64,000 nt of DNA from Comamonadaceae bacterium (GCA_027484575.1 JAIXSQ010000005.1:30193-94192), one strand, 5' to 3'. Shown: positions 48,914 through 58,887, numbered from the stretch's first letter. Program-made: numbers and translations. Notes: generated from the letters alone by a model not told the origin.

Positions 48914-48985
48914 CTGGATGCCCGCCTGCGCGGGCATGACGGGCGTCCCCCTGCGCCGTCGTCCCCGCGCAGGCGGGGACCCACG
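48914..48985. repeat. REP/BIME-like inverted repeat pair
   Basis: Two opposed GC-rich hairpin units: GATGCCCGCCTGCGCGGGCA at 48918-48937 and GTCCCCGCGCAGGCGGGGAC at 48961-48980, each flanked by CGTC/GACG-type ends. This is the classic head-to-head pattern of dispersed extragenic palindromes in betaproteobacteria. A single pair is present in the window. Confidence 0.75.
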
Positions 48986-49025
48986 ATCGACCCCGCGCCC
49001 CGGCCTGACGCATCCGGCCCCAATC

Positions 49026-49091
49026 TTCCGCGGCCCGCAAAACTCATTTCCCGCCCGCCGGCTTGTGTGCCGGCGGCGCCGTTCCTACAGT
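49026..49091 (+). promoter_or_regulatory. Putative LysR box and promoter of the SnoaL/Bug operon
   Basis: TTCCG-N5-CGCAA (49026-49040) followed by AACTCATTTCCCGC. The -35 TTGTGT (49063-49068) and -10 TACAGT (49086-49091) are 17 bases apart, the best promoter of the three box-bearing ones. The eight bases CCTACAGT and the AAAACTCATTT segment are identical to the dioxygenase promoter, at the same distance. Confidence 0.65.
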
Positions 49092-49122
49092 CGCGGCCCA
49101 CGAACAACGAGGAGAAGACCGC

Positions 49123-49743
49123 GTGGCCGCCGACACCCTGCACGACAAGCTGCTGATCCGCGAACTGGTCGAGCGCTGGGCCGTCTGGCGCGACGCGGGC
49201 GACTGGGACCGCTTCGCCACCTGCTGGCACCCCGACGGCGTGATGATGGCCACCTGGTTCCAGGGACCCTGGCAGGAGTTCATCCGCGTCACCCGGGAAG
49301 GCTGGGACAAGGGCGTGAGCATCCTGCACTTCCTGGGTGGCAGCGCCATCGAGGTGCAAGGCGACCGGGCGATCGCGCAGACCAAGATGACCATCTCGCA
49401 GCGGGGCATGGTCGAGGGCGTGGACGGCCCGGTGCTGTGCGACGTGGTGTGCACCGGCCGCTTCCACGACTTCATCACCCGGCACGACGGCCACTGGAAG
49501 CTGCTGCACCGCCAGCCGATCTACGAGAAGGACCGGCTCGACCCGGTGGATCCCAGCGCACGGCTGCAGCTGGACCAGCAGGCCCTGGCCGCCATGCCCG
49601 AAGGCTATCGCCACCTGGCCTACATCCAGACGCGCATCGGCTACCGCGTGAAGATGGACATGCCCATGCTCAAGGGCGAGGCGGTGCAGGCGCTGTACCG
49701 GCGCGGCGAGCGCTGGCTGGCCGGCGGCGCCCTGGAGCGCTGA
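49123..49743 (+). CDS. SnoaL-like/NTF2-fold protein
   Basis: A 206-residue cone-shaped alpha/beta barrel protein. It starts MAADTLHDKLLIRELVERWA, with the family pocket sequence DAGDWDRFATCWHPDGVMMA (about residues 24-43) and HFLGGSAIEVQGDRAIAQTK. The GTG at 49123 follows GAGGAGAAG; no ATG gives a plausible start. Members act as dehydratases, isomerases or hydroxylases on aromatic or polyketide compounds, so an enzymatic role on a ring intermediate is possible but not shown. First gene behind a LysR-box promoter; a Bug gene starts 4 bases after its stop. Confidence 0.8.
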   Translation: MAADTLHDKLLIRELVERWAVWRDAGDWDRFATCWHPDGVMMATWFQGPWQEFIRVTREGWDKGVSILHFLGGSAIEVQGDRAIAQTKMTISQRGMVEGVDGPVLCDVVCTGRFHDFITRHDGHWKLLHRQPIYEKDRLDPVDPSARLQLDQQALAAMPEGYRHLAYIQTRIGYRVKMDMPMLKGEAVQALYRRGERWLAGGALER

Positions 49744-49746
49744 GCC

Positions 49747-50715
49747 ATGGACCCGCGCCGCCGCTCGCTGCTCGCCGCCGCCGCATTGGCGGCCGCCGTG
49801 CCCGCCGCCCGCGCCCAGGCCTTCCCGGCCCGCAGCGTGCGCGTGATCGTGCCGCAGCCGCCGGGCGGCGGCTTCGACAGCGTGGGCCGGCTGCTGGCCG
49901 AGCGCCTGGGACGCGCCACCGGCCAGCCCTTCGTGGTCGAGAACCGCGCCGGCTCGGGCACGCTGGTGGGCACCGACCTGGCGGCCAAGGCCGCGCCCGA
50001 CGGCCACACCCTGCTGGTCGGCTCGATCTCCAACCTGGCCCTGAACCCGGGCCTGTATCCGAACCTGCCGTACGACAGCCTGCGCGACTTCGAGCCCGTG
50101 GGCCTGCTGGTGAGCTACAGCTACACGCTGATGGCGCGCAAGGACCTGCCCGCGCGCACCCTGGCCGACGTGATCGCCCAGGCCAAGGCGCAGCCCGGCA
50201 AGCTGTCGTACGCCTCGGCCGGCAACGGCTCGGGCCAGCACGTGCTGGCGGCGGCGCTGTGGCAGGCCGCCGGCGTCGAGCTCACGCACGTGCCCTACCG
50301 CGGCGCGCAGCCGGCCTACCAGGACCTGCTGGGCGGCCGGGTCGACCTGTTCTTCGACCTCTCGCCCACCGCGCGGGTGCAGGTGGATGCCGGCACGGTG
50401 CGGGCGCTGGCCGTCTCGGGCGCGCAGCGCAATCCCATGCATCCCGACGTGCCCACCCTGCGCGAGGCCGGCGCGCCGCTGGAGCTGGAGTCGTGGTTCG
50501 GCCTGTTCGCGCCGGCGCGCACCCCGCCCGAGGCGATGGCGCGCCTGCGCGAGGAGTTCGGCAAGGTCGCCGGCGCCGCCGAGGTGCGCGAGCAACTGGC
50601 GCGCGGCGGCGGCAAGCCGCTGCAGCTGGTGGGCGACGCGGCGCGGGCCGTGGTGCGCCAGGACGTCGAGCACTGGTCGAAGCTGGTGCGCAGCCTGGGC
50701 GTGCGCTCCGACTAG
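49747..50715 (+). CDS. Bug/TctC-type tripartite tricarboxylate binding protein
   Basis: A 322-residue periplasmic receptor. A twin-arginine-like signal (MDPRRRSLLAAAALAAAVPA) precedes VRVIVPQPPGGGFDSVGRLL (about residues 35-54), NRAGSGTLVGTDLAAKAAPD and KLSYASAGNGSGQHVLAAAL. It is another orphan Bug protein without permeases, cotranscribed with the SnoaL gene. Probably binds the substrate of this operon. Followed by the flavin reductase 39 bases later. Confidence 0.88.
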   Translation: MDPRRRSLLAAAALAAAVPAARAQAFPARSVRVIVPQPPGGGFDSVGRLLAERLGRATGQPFVVENRAGSGTLVGTDLAAKAAPDGHTLLVGSISNLALNPGLYPNLPYDSLRDFEPVGLLVSYSYTLMARKDLPARTLADVIAQAKAQPGKLSYASAGNGSGQHVLAAALWQAAGVELTHVPYRGAQPAYQDLLGGRVDLFFDLSPTARVQVDAGTVRALAVSGAQRNPMHPDVPTLREAGAPLELESWFGLFAPARTPPEAMARLREEFGKVAGAAEVREQLARGGGKPLQLVGDAARAVVRQDVEHWSKLVRSLGVRSD

Positions 50716-50753
50716 CATCTCCCCCTTTCCCGCATCCCTGGAGCCATCCGTCC

Positions 50754-51296
50754 ATGAAGGTCGTCGCCCTCTCCGGCAGCCTGCGCGCTGCCTCGTACAA
50801 CACCCTCGCGCTGCGCGCGGCGCAGAAGCTCGCGCCGGCCGGCATGTCCATCGAGATCGCCAGCATCGCCGACATCCCGCTGTACAACGACGACGTGCGC
50901 GCCGCCGGTGAGCCGGCCGCGGTCACCGCGCTCAAGGACCGCCTGCGCGCGGCCGACGGGGTGCTGATCGCCACGCCCGAGTACAACTTCTCCATCCCCG
51001 GCGTGCTCAAGAACGCGCTCGACTGGATGTCGCGCCCGCCCGCGCCGCCGCTGGACGGCAAGCCCGTCGCGATCCTGGGCGCCAGCCCCGGCCCGGTGGG
51101 CACCGCCCGCGTGCAGTACGACCTGCGCAAGGTGCTGGTGTTCATGAACACCTTCACCGTGAACAAGCCCGAGGTGTTCATCAACCACTGCGCCTCGAAG
51201 TTCAACGCCGACGGCGAGCTGACCGACGAGGCCACCGCCAAGTTCATCGGCGACCTGCTGGTGTCGCTGCAGGCCCTGCACCGCCGCCTGGGCTGA
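50754..51296 (+). CDS. NADPH-dependent FMN reductase family protein
   Basis: A 180-residue flavodoxin-like protein. The FMN-phosphate loop is VVALSGSLRAASYNTLALRA (about residues 3-22), and the isoalloxazine loop is IATPEYNFSIPGVLKNALDW (about 73-92), followed by GKPVAILGASPGPVGTAR. Members reduce FMN, quinones or azo dyes. In this operon it could protect against quinones made from polyhydroxybenzenes or supply reduced flavin; both are inference. Confidence 0.88.
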   Translation: MKVVALSGSLRAASYNTLALRAAQKLAPAGMSIEIASIADIPLYNDDVRAAGEPAAVTALKDRLRAADGVLIATPEYNFSIPGVLKNALDWMSRPPAPPLDGKPVAILGASPGPVGTARVQYDLRKVLVFMNTFTVNKPEVFINHCASKFNADGELTDEATAKFIGDLLVSLQALHRRLG

Positions 51297-51348
51297 CCCT
51301 CTTCCGGCCGCGGCGGTCCCCGGCCACGGCCGCGCCACAATCGCGGGC

Positions 51349-52107
51349 TTGGACTTTCCGCTCATCACCGATCCCGGCTTCTATGCCGTCGCCGTCCCGG
51401 CCGTGCTGCTGCTGGGCATCAGCAAGAGCGGCTTCGGCGCGGGCTTCGGCTCGCTGGCCGTGCCGCTCATGGCGCTGTCGGTCACGGTGCCGCAGGCCGC
51501 CGCCATCCTGATGCCGCTGCTGTTCGTGATGGACGTGCTGGGCCTGCGGGCCTGGCGCGCCCACATCGACGGCCCGCTGGTGCGCTTCCTGCTGCCCTTC
51601 GGCCTGCTGGGCACGTTGGTGGGCACGCTGTCGTTCCGCCTGCTGGACGCCCACCTGGTCTCGGGCATCGTGGGCGCCTGCACGCTGCTGTTCCTGGCGC
51701 AGCGGCTGGCGTTCCCGCCGCGGGCCGACAGCCCGCAGCCGCCGCGCTGGCTGGGCGCGCTGCTGTCGGTCACCTCGGGCTTCACCAGCTTCATCGCCCA
51801 TGCGGGCGGGCCGCCGATCAACGCCTACGTGCTGCCGCTGCGGCTGACGCCGGCCGTCTTCACCGGGACCATGGCCGTGTTCTTCTTCGCGGTGAACCTG
51901 TCCAAGTGGATCCCCTACGCCTGGCTCGGACTGCTGGACATGCGCAATCTCGCCACTTCGCTGGTGCTGCTCCCGCTGGCGCCGCTGGGCGTGCGCATCG
52001 GCGTGAAGCTGGCGCTGCGGGTCAGCCCGGTGCTGTTCTACCGGCTGGTGCACGCGGGCATGGCGCTCACCGGCGCGAAGCTGCTCTGGGACGGACTGCA
52101 CGGCTGA
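51349..52107 (+). CDS. TSUP family membrane exporter (TauE/SafE-like)
   Basis: A 252-residue permease with about eight hydrophobic segments. The family repeat motif is seen in LLGISKSGFGAGFGSLAVPL (about residues 17-36) and again in SGFTSFIAHAGGPPINAYVL (about 143-162). TTG start at 51349, directly before the first segment. TSUP members export sulfite, sulfoacetate or organic acids; the substrate here may be an anion linked to the upstream operon. It ends 4 bases before the response regulator gene. Confidence 0.83.
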   Translation: MDFPLITDPGFYAVAVPAVLLLGISKSGFGAGFGSLAVPLMALSVTVPQAAAILMPLLFVMDVLGLRAWRAHIDGPLVRFLLPFGLLGTLVGTLSFRLLDAHLVSGIVGACTLLFLAQRLAFPPRADSPQPPRWLGALLSVTSGFTSFIAHAGGPPINAYVLPLRLTPAVFTGTMAVFFFAVNLSKWIPYAWLGLLDMRNLATSLVLLPLAPLGVRIGVKLALRVSPVLFYRLVHAGMALTGAKLLWDGLHG

Positions 52108-52111
52108 GCGC

Positions 52112-52864
52112 ATGACCCCGCTGCCGCCCCGCCCGGTCCATGTCCTGCTGGTCGACGACGACGAGCCGGTGCGCCGCATGCTGGCCGGCTCGCTGCAGGC
52201 CGAGGGCTACGTGGTGCACGAGGCCGGCGACCTGCGCGGCGCCGAGGCGCTGGCCGCCGCCCGGCGCATCGACCTGTACCTGCTCGACCTGGGGCTGCCC
52301 GACGGCGACGGGGTGGACCTGATCCGGCGGCTGCGCCAGTGGACCCAGCGCCCGGTGCTGGTGCTGTCGGCGCGCAGCGTCGAAAAGGCCAAGGTGCAGG
52401 CGCTGGATGCCGGCGCCGACGACTACCTGGTCAAGCCCTTCGGGCTGGCCGAACTGCATGCGCGCCTGCGGGTGCAGCTGCGGCATGCGGCCCAGACCTC
52501 GCTGGCCGGCGCGGCCACGCTGCAGACCGGGGCGCTGCACATCGACCTGGAGGCCCGGTCGGTGCTGCGGGACGGCCGGGCGGTGCGGCTGACCGCCACC
52601 GAGTGGCGGCTGCTGGAGGCGCTGGCGCGCCGCGCGGGCCGGGTGGTGGGCGCCAGCCAGCTGCTGCGCGACGTCTGGGGGCCGGGCAGCCTGGAGCAGG
52701 GCCACTACCTGCGCATCTACATGCGCCAGCTGCGCCGCAAGCTCGAGGCCGATCCGGCCCGCCCGCAGCTGCTGCTGACCGAGGCCGGGCTCGGGTACCG
52801 GCTGCTGACGGCCCCTGCCGGCGGGCCCGGCGGGCCGGGCGGCACCGGCACGCCGCGGCCCTGA
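52112..52864 (+). CDS. OmpR-family response regulator (no kinase gene adjacent)
   Basis: A 250-residue two-domain regulator. The receiver has VLLVDDDEPVRRML (about residues 10-23), phospho-Asp in DLYLLDLGLPDGDGVDLI (about 53-70) and Lys in YLVKPFGLAELH. The C-terminal winged helix (about 140-235) ends YLRIYMRQLRRKLEADPARP and GLGYRLL, as in OmpR/PhoB and KdpE. There is no histidine kinase in the flanking genes, so the partner must be elsewhere. It may control the TRAP genes that begin 125 bases downstream. Confidence 0.9.
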   Translation: MTPLPPRPVHVLLVDDDEPVRRMLAGSLQAEGYVVHEAGDLRGAEALAAARRIDLYLLDLGLPDGDGVDLIRRLRQWTQRPVLVLSARSVEKAKVQALDAGADDYLVKPFGLAELHARLRVQLRHAAQTSLAGAATLQTGALHIDLEARSVLRDGRAVRLTATEWRLLEALARRAGRVVGASQLLRDVWGPGSLEQGHYLRIYMRQLRRKLEADPARPQLLLTEAGLGYRLLTAPAGGPGGPGGTGTPRP

Positions 52865-52988
52865 AGCGCCCGGCGGCCGGCCCCGGCCAGCGCGCGTCAG
52901 TCGTGTGTCAGCCCGAAGTTCGCGTTTTTACGCTCCGTTTACCTGCTCATCGCTACAGTCGCGCGGCCTAACTCCGAGGGGATCCCGC

Positions 52989-53524
52989 GTGAAAGCGTTG
53001 CTCGCTCTCGCCCATGCCATCGACTGGATCAACGACAGGTTCGGATCCATCGCCAAGTGGGCGGTCATTTCGTCGTGCTTCATCAGTGCCGGCAACGCCT
53101 TCGTGCGCTACGGCTTCTCGATCAGCTCCAATGCCTGGCTCGAGATCCAGTGGTACCTGTTCGCCGTCTGCGTGATGCTCGGCGCCTCGCAGGTCATGCG
53201 CCTGAACGAGCACGTGCGCGTGGACATCTTCTACGGCCGCTACAGCAGCCGCGGCAAGGTCTGGGTGGACCTGCTGGGCTTCACCTTCTTCCTGCTGCCG
53301 GCCATGGGCGTGATGCTCTGGTACGCCTTCCCGCTGTTCGTGCAGTGGTTCGTCTCGGGTGAGCGCTCGAGCAACGCCGGCGGCCTGGTGCGCTGGCCCG
53401 CCATGCTGACCCTGCCGCTGGGCTTCGCGCTCGTGATCCTGCAGGGCCTGTCCGAGATCATCAAGCGCGTCGGCTGGCTCACGCACACCTACGAGATGGA
53501 CATGCACTACGAGAGGCCGCTGCA

Positions 53525-53528
<4 letters not shown>
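52989..53528 (+). CDS. TRAP transporter small permease (DctQ family)
   Basis: A 179-residue four-helix membrane protein. DctQ features: WLEIQWYLFAVCVMLGASQV (about residues 50-69), then RLNEHVRVDIFYGRYSSRGK, the conserved charged loop, and TLPLGFALVILQGLSEIIKR near the end. GTG start at 52989. It overlaps the large permease gene by four bases. A TACAGT at 52954-52959 may be its -10. Confidence 0.88.
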
Positions 53529-55036
<1,508 letters not shown>

Positions 55037-55039
55037 GGC

Positions 55040-55534
55040 GTGTCGCCGCAGGCCGAGCGCCGGGTCGAGGGGCCGGCCTTCCCCCCGCTGGTCAAGGCGC
55101 TGGCCGTCGCCCTGGTGGCGGCCATGCTGGTGTGGGGCGCCAAGGCGGCCGACCAGCTGCTGGCGGTGCCCTGGACCTTCATGGCCGCGGCGATGCTCGC
55201 GCTGGCCATCGTGATGGTGCTGTGGTGCGTGTGGTGGATCCTGCGCAGCACCACCAGCGTCGACGCCACCCACATCCGCCAGCGCTGGATGTGGGACAAG
55301 GAGGTCGCGCTGGCCGACATCACGCAACTGCGCATGGTCGGCATCCCGCGCCTGACCTGGCTGGTGGGCCCGCGCGCCGTGGTGCGCGCGCGCGGACGCG
55401 GCCTGCTGGTCTTCCATGCCGCCGACCCGCGCGTGCTGGCCGCCCTGTCCATGCTGTCGCTGGGCTCGCACCCCTTCCCGGACGAAGCGGCGCCGGTGGC
55501 CACGCCCGGCGCGACGCCGGCGCCCGCGCCCTGA
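55040..55534 (+). CDS. Membrane protein of unknown function downstream of TRAP genes
   Basis: A 164-residue product with two membrane segments (about residues 20-40 and 43-68) and a soluble C-terminal part with beta-rich sequence (VDATHIRQRWMWDKEVALAD, about 74-93), which resembles a PH-like or DUF2244-like fold. GTG start, 3 bases after the DctM stop. It has an Ala/Pro tail. No family recognised with certainty; tight spacing suggests cotranscription with the transporter. Confidence 0.6.
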   Translation: MSPQAERRVEGPAFPPLVKALAVALVAAMLVWGAKAADQLLAVPWTFMAAAMLALAIVMVLWCVWWILRSTTSVDATHIRQRWMWDKEVALADITQLRMVGIPRLTWLVGPRAVVRARGRGLLVFHAADPRVLAALSMLSLGSHPFPDEAAPVATPGATPAPAP

Positions 55535-55657
55535 CCGCCCCGGGGCTGGACGTGCCGCAGCAGCTGGAGCTGCTGCTGTACCGGCTGCACGGCTGGGCCG
55601 TGCTGAACCTGCTCGACGACCCGGCCTGGCTGGCGCTGCTCTTCTGCTGAGCCGCGC

Positions 55658-57502
55658 TCAGTCGTGGCGCCGGTCCCAGCCGGCGCCGCGGCGCTGCGCC
55701 TGGCGGGCGCGGGCCTGCTCGCGTTCACGGGCCATCTGCTCCTCCAGCTGGCGCCGGCCCTGCTTGGCCACCGCGATCAGCCGGCTGCGGTCCTCGTGGT
55801 GGGCGTACATGTCCTCCAGCAGCGCCAGGTTGTGCTGGCGAAAGCGCATGGCCAGCCGGCGCGCCGCATGGGGCGGATGCCCCAGCAGCTCCAGCACGGT
55901 GCGGCCGCTGCGCAGGCTGGACTCGAACAGCTCGCGCTCGATGTGCCGCACGCCCCGGTCGCGCAGCCGGTTCCACTGCGTCGCGTCGCGCGCCCGCACC
56001 ACCAGCTGCAGGTGCGGGAAGTGCTCGCGCGCCAGGTCGACGATGGCCAGCGCCTGGCGCGGGTCGTCCACCGCCACCACCAGCACCTTGGCCTCCTTGG
56101 CGCCGGCCAGCCGCAGCAGGTCGAGCCGGCTCGCGTCGCCGAAGAAGACCTGGTAGCCGAAGGAGCGCGCCGCCTCGACCATGTCGGCGTCGTGCTCCAG
56201 CACCACCGGCCGCAGGCCGTCGGCCAGCAGCAGGCGCGCGACGATCTGGCCCCAGCGACCGAAGCCGGCCACGATCACCGGCGCCTGCTGCGGCGCATCC
56301 AGCTCGGGCATGCCGGCAGGGGCGGCGGCCACCGCGGGCCGGCGCGTCCAGCGGTCGATGGCCACCAGCAGCAGCGGCGACAGCAGCATCGACACCGCCA
56401 CCGCCGCCACCAGCAGCGAGGCGGTGGCCGCATCGATCACGCGGGCGCCCGCGGCGGCCTGGAACACCACGAACGCGAACTCGCCGCCCTGCGCCAGCAG
56501 CAGCGTGAACACCGGGCGGTCGTGCGGCGTGATTCCCATCGCGCGGGCCAGGCCCCACAGCAGCACGGCCTTGAGCAGCAGGAAGCCCAGGACCACGGCG
56601 GTCACCAGCAGCGGCCGCTGCAGCAGCACGCCCACGTCGATGCTCATGCCCACGGCGATGAAGAACAGCCCCAGCAGCAGGCCCTTGAAGGGCTCGATGT
56701 CGGTCTCCAGCTCGCGCCGGTACTCGCTCTCGGCCAGCAGCACGCCGGCCAGGAAGGCGCCCAGCGCCATCGACAGCCCGGCCAGCTGCATCACGGCGGC
56801 GATGGCCACCACCAGCAGCAGCGCGGCGGCCGTGAAGATCTCGGGCGTGCGGCTGCGCGCGATCCAGCGCAGCAGCGGCCGCAGCGCCAGCCGCCCGCCC
56901 AGCACGATGGCCGCGATCACGCCGATGCTGCGGGCGGCCTGCCACAGCGCCCCGTCGCCGCCCGGATCGGCCGCCGGCGCGGCGGCCAGCAGCGGCAGCA
57001 GGGCCAGGATGGGGATGGCGGCCACGTCCTGGAACAGCAGGATGGCGAAGGCCGACTGGCCGCTGGCGGTGGGCAGCAGGTTGCGCTCGCCCAGCACCTG
57101 CAGCGCGATCGCGGTGGACGACAGCGCCAGCCCCAGGGCCGCCACGACCGCTAGCCGCCAGTCGATGCCCGCCGCGACGGCCGCCGCGGCCAGCAGCGCG
57201 GTGCAGCCGGCCACCTGCGCGCCGCCCCAGCCGAAGATGGGCCGGCGCAGCTCCCACAGCCGCCGCGGCTCCAGCTCGAGGCCGACGAGGAACAGCATCA
57301 GCACGACGCCGAACTCCGCGAAGTGCAGCACCTCCTGCACCTCGCGCACGAGCCCCAGGCCCCAGGGGCCGATCACCAGCCCGGCCGCCAGGTAGCCGAT
57401 GATCGAGCCCAGGCCCAGGGCCCGCGACACCGGCACCGCGATCACGGCCGCGGCCAGGTAGACCAGGCTGCCGGACAGCCAGTCGGGCAGGGCGTGCTCC
57501 AT
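55658..57502 (-). CDS. Kef-type glutathione-gated K+/H+ antiporter
   Basis: A 614-residue CPA2 antiporter. About twelve hydrophobic segments (residues 5-385) with GLGSIIGYLAAGLVIGPWGL near 30-49 and FAEFGVVLMLFLVGLELEPR. A cytosolic RCK_N domain begins VIVAGFGRWGQIVARLLLAD (about 405-424) and covers GDASRLDLLRLAGAKEAKVL. Kef systems release potassium and acidify the cell upon electrophile stress. Its ATG shares one base with the stop of the flavoprotein partner, which matches a KefB/C-KefF/G pair. Confidence 0.9.
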   Translation of the reverse strand: MEHALPDWLSGSLVYLAAAVIAVPVSRALGLGSIIGYLAAGLVIGPWGLGLVREVQEVLHFAEFGVVLMLFLVGLELEPRRLWELRRPIFGWGGAQVAGCTALLAAAAVAAGIDWRLAVVAALGLALSSTAIALQVLGERNLLPTASGQSAFAILLFQDVAAIPILALLPLLAAAPAADPGGDGALWQAARSIGVIAAIVLGGRLALRPLLRWIARSRTPEIFTAAALLLVVAIAAVMQLAGLSMALGAFLAGVLLAESEYRRELETDIEPFKGLLLGLFFIAVGMSIDVGVLLQRPLLVTAVVLGFLLLKAVLLWGLARAMGITPHDRPVFTLLLAQGGEFAFVVFQAAAGARVIDAATASLLVAAVAVSMLLSPLLLVAIDRWTRRPAVAAAPAGMPELDAPQQAPVIVAGFGRWGQIVARLLLADGLRPVVLEHDADMVEAARSFGYQVFFGDASRLDLLRLAGAKEAKVLVVAVDDPRQALAIVDLAREHFPHLQLVVRARDATQWNRLRDRGVRHIERELFESSLRSGRTVLELLGHPPHAARRLAMRFRQHNLALLEDMYAHHEDRSRLIAVAKQGRRQLEEQMAREREQARARQAQRRGAGWDRRHD

Positions 57503-58185
57503 CAGTGGTCCTCCGGGTGCGGGGCGGGGCGGTCGCCGGTGGGCACCTCGCAACTGACACCGTCGCCCAGCTCGGCGATCTCGGGCCACCGGGGCCAGCT
57601 GGCCAGCCGCTGCGCGAACGTCTCGGCGTGGACATGCAGCGCGGCGTCGTCGACACGGTGCGCACCGTGCAGCAGCAGCGGCGGCAGGAAGCGCATGCCG
57701 CACAGGGCGGCGGTCTGCTCGTAGGGCGGCAGGAAGGCGTCGAAGAAGTAGCGGTTGTAGCCCTGGGGGTGGTACGAGGCCTCCGAGCCCCCCGTGCTGG
57801 CGACTAGCCACAGGTCCTTGCCGCGCAGCGCCGTGCCGCCGGGGCCGTAGGCCCAGCCCAGGGCGAAGACCTCGTCGACCCACAGCTTGAGCAGCGCCGG
57901 CATCGCGTACCACTGCACGGGGTGCAGCAGCACCAGCAGCGGCGCGGCCTCCAGCGCCTGCTGCTCGGCGGCCACATCGATCGCGTAGTCGGGGTAGCGG
58001 CCGTACAGGTCCAGCACGCGGGCGCCGGGCACCGAGCGCGCGGCCTGCAGCAGCCGCCGGTTGACGCGCGACTCGCGCCAGTCGGGGTGGGCGGCGACCA
58101 CGTAGGCGTGCGCGCCGGTGGCGTGGGGGGCGGCGGCGGGCGCCGGCGCGGCGGGCGGGACGGGCTCGGCCATGGCCGCTACCAT
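57502..58185 (-). CDS. KefF/KefG-like NAD(P)H oxidoreductase
   Basis: A 227-residue flavodoxin-fold quinone reductase that is the ancillary activator of Kef channels. Motifs: YVVAAHPDWRESRVNRRLLQ (about residues 28-47), LLHPVQWYAMPALLKLWVDE (about 89-108) and GGSEASYHPQGYNRYFFDAF. An Ala/Pro-rich lead of about 25 residues precedes the fold. Start at 58185 or 58173 (MAEPV); neither has a clear ribosome site. Translationally coupled to the Kef gene. Confidence 0.87.
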   Translation of the reverse strand: MVAAMAEPVPPAAPAPAAAPHATGAHAYVVAAHPDWRESRVNRRLLQAARSVPGARVLDLYGRYPDYAIDVAAEQQALEAAPLLVLLHPVQWYAMPALLKLWVDEVFALGWAYGPGGTALRGKDLWLVASTGGSEASYHPQGYNRYFFDAFLPPYEQTAALCGMRFLPPLLLHGAHRVDDAALHVHAETFAQRLASWPRWPEIAELGDGVSCEVPTGDRPAPHPEDH

Positions 58186-58238
58186 AGCGCACGGCGCCGC
58201 CCATCCGGGGCGGCCATCGCTCGCGAAAGGTGGCCTGC

Positions 58239-58856
58239 ATGCCGGTCGTGGTCGTTGCCAATCCGAAGGGTGGCGTGGGCAAGTCCACGCTGGCCACCAA
58301 CATCGCCGGCTGGTACGCCAGCCGGGGCCATCCGGTCATGCTGGGCGATGCCGACCGGCAGCAGTCCAGCAGCCTGTGGCTGCGCCTGCGCCCGCCCGGC
58401 GCGCGGCCCATCCAGGGCTGGGAGATCGGCGAGGGGCAGGTCGCACGGCCGCCCAGGGGCGTGACGCACGTGGTGCTCGACACGCCGGCCGGCCTGCACG
58501 GCAAGGCCCTGCGCGACCTGCTGCGCAACGCCACCCGCGTCGTGGTGCCGCTGGCGCCCAGCATCTTCGACATCTTCGCCACCCGCGCCTTCCTCGACGA
58601 GCTGGCCGAGCACCGCAAGGCCTCGGGCCTGCAGGTCGGGCTGGTGCACATGCGGGTCGACGGCCGCACGCTGGCGGCCGAGCAGCTGGAGGCCTTCACC
58701 AAGAGCCTGGGACTGCCAGTGGTGGCCCAGCTGCGCCCCACGCAGAACTACGTGCACCTGGCCGCCCGCGGCCTGACCCTGTTCGACGTGGCGCCCGGCC
58801 GCGTCGAGCGCGACCTGGCCCAATGGGACGGCCTGTGTCGCTGGCTGGACAGCTGA
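58239..58856 (+). CDS. ParA/MinD-like ATPase
   Basis: A 205-residue P-loop ATPase. Deviant Walker A: VVVANPKGGVGKSTLATNIA (about residues 3-22). Walker A' follows in VMLGDADRQQSSSLW and Walker B in VVLDTPAGLHG. It is shorter than plasmid ParA and has no N-terminal helix-turn-helix or adjacent parB, so it is an orphan chromosomal ParA-like protein. Related orphans position cargoes such as chemoreceptor clusters or pili. The ATG at 58239 follows GAAAGG; a GTG nine bases earlier is less likely. Confidence 0.87.
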   Translation: MPVVVVANPKGGVGKSTLATNIAGWYASRGHPVMLGDADRQQSSSLWLRLRPPGARPIQGWEIGEGQVARPPRGVTHVVLDTPAGLHGKALRDLLRNATRVVVPLAPSIFDIFATRAFLDELAEHRKASGLQVGLVHMRVDGRTLAAEQLEAFTKSLGLPVVAQLRPTQNYVHLAARGLTLFDVAPGRVERDLAQWDGLCRWLDS

Positions 58857-58887
58857 GCGGCGCCCGCGCCGCCTACAGTGCGGCGCC

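Noticed and set aside
55552..55650. A 32-codon GTG-started frame (MPQQLELLLYRLHGWAVLNL and onwards) between the TRAP-linked membrane protein and the Kef gene.
   Set aside because: No ribosome site, no homologue recognised, and open frames of this length are common in GC-rich DNA. Left as unassigned sequence.
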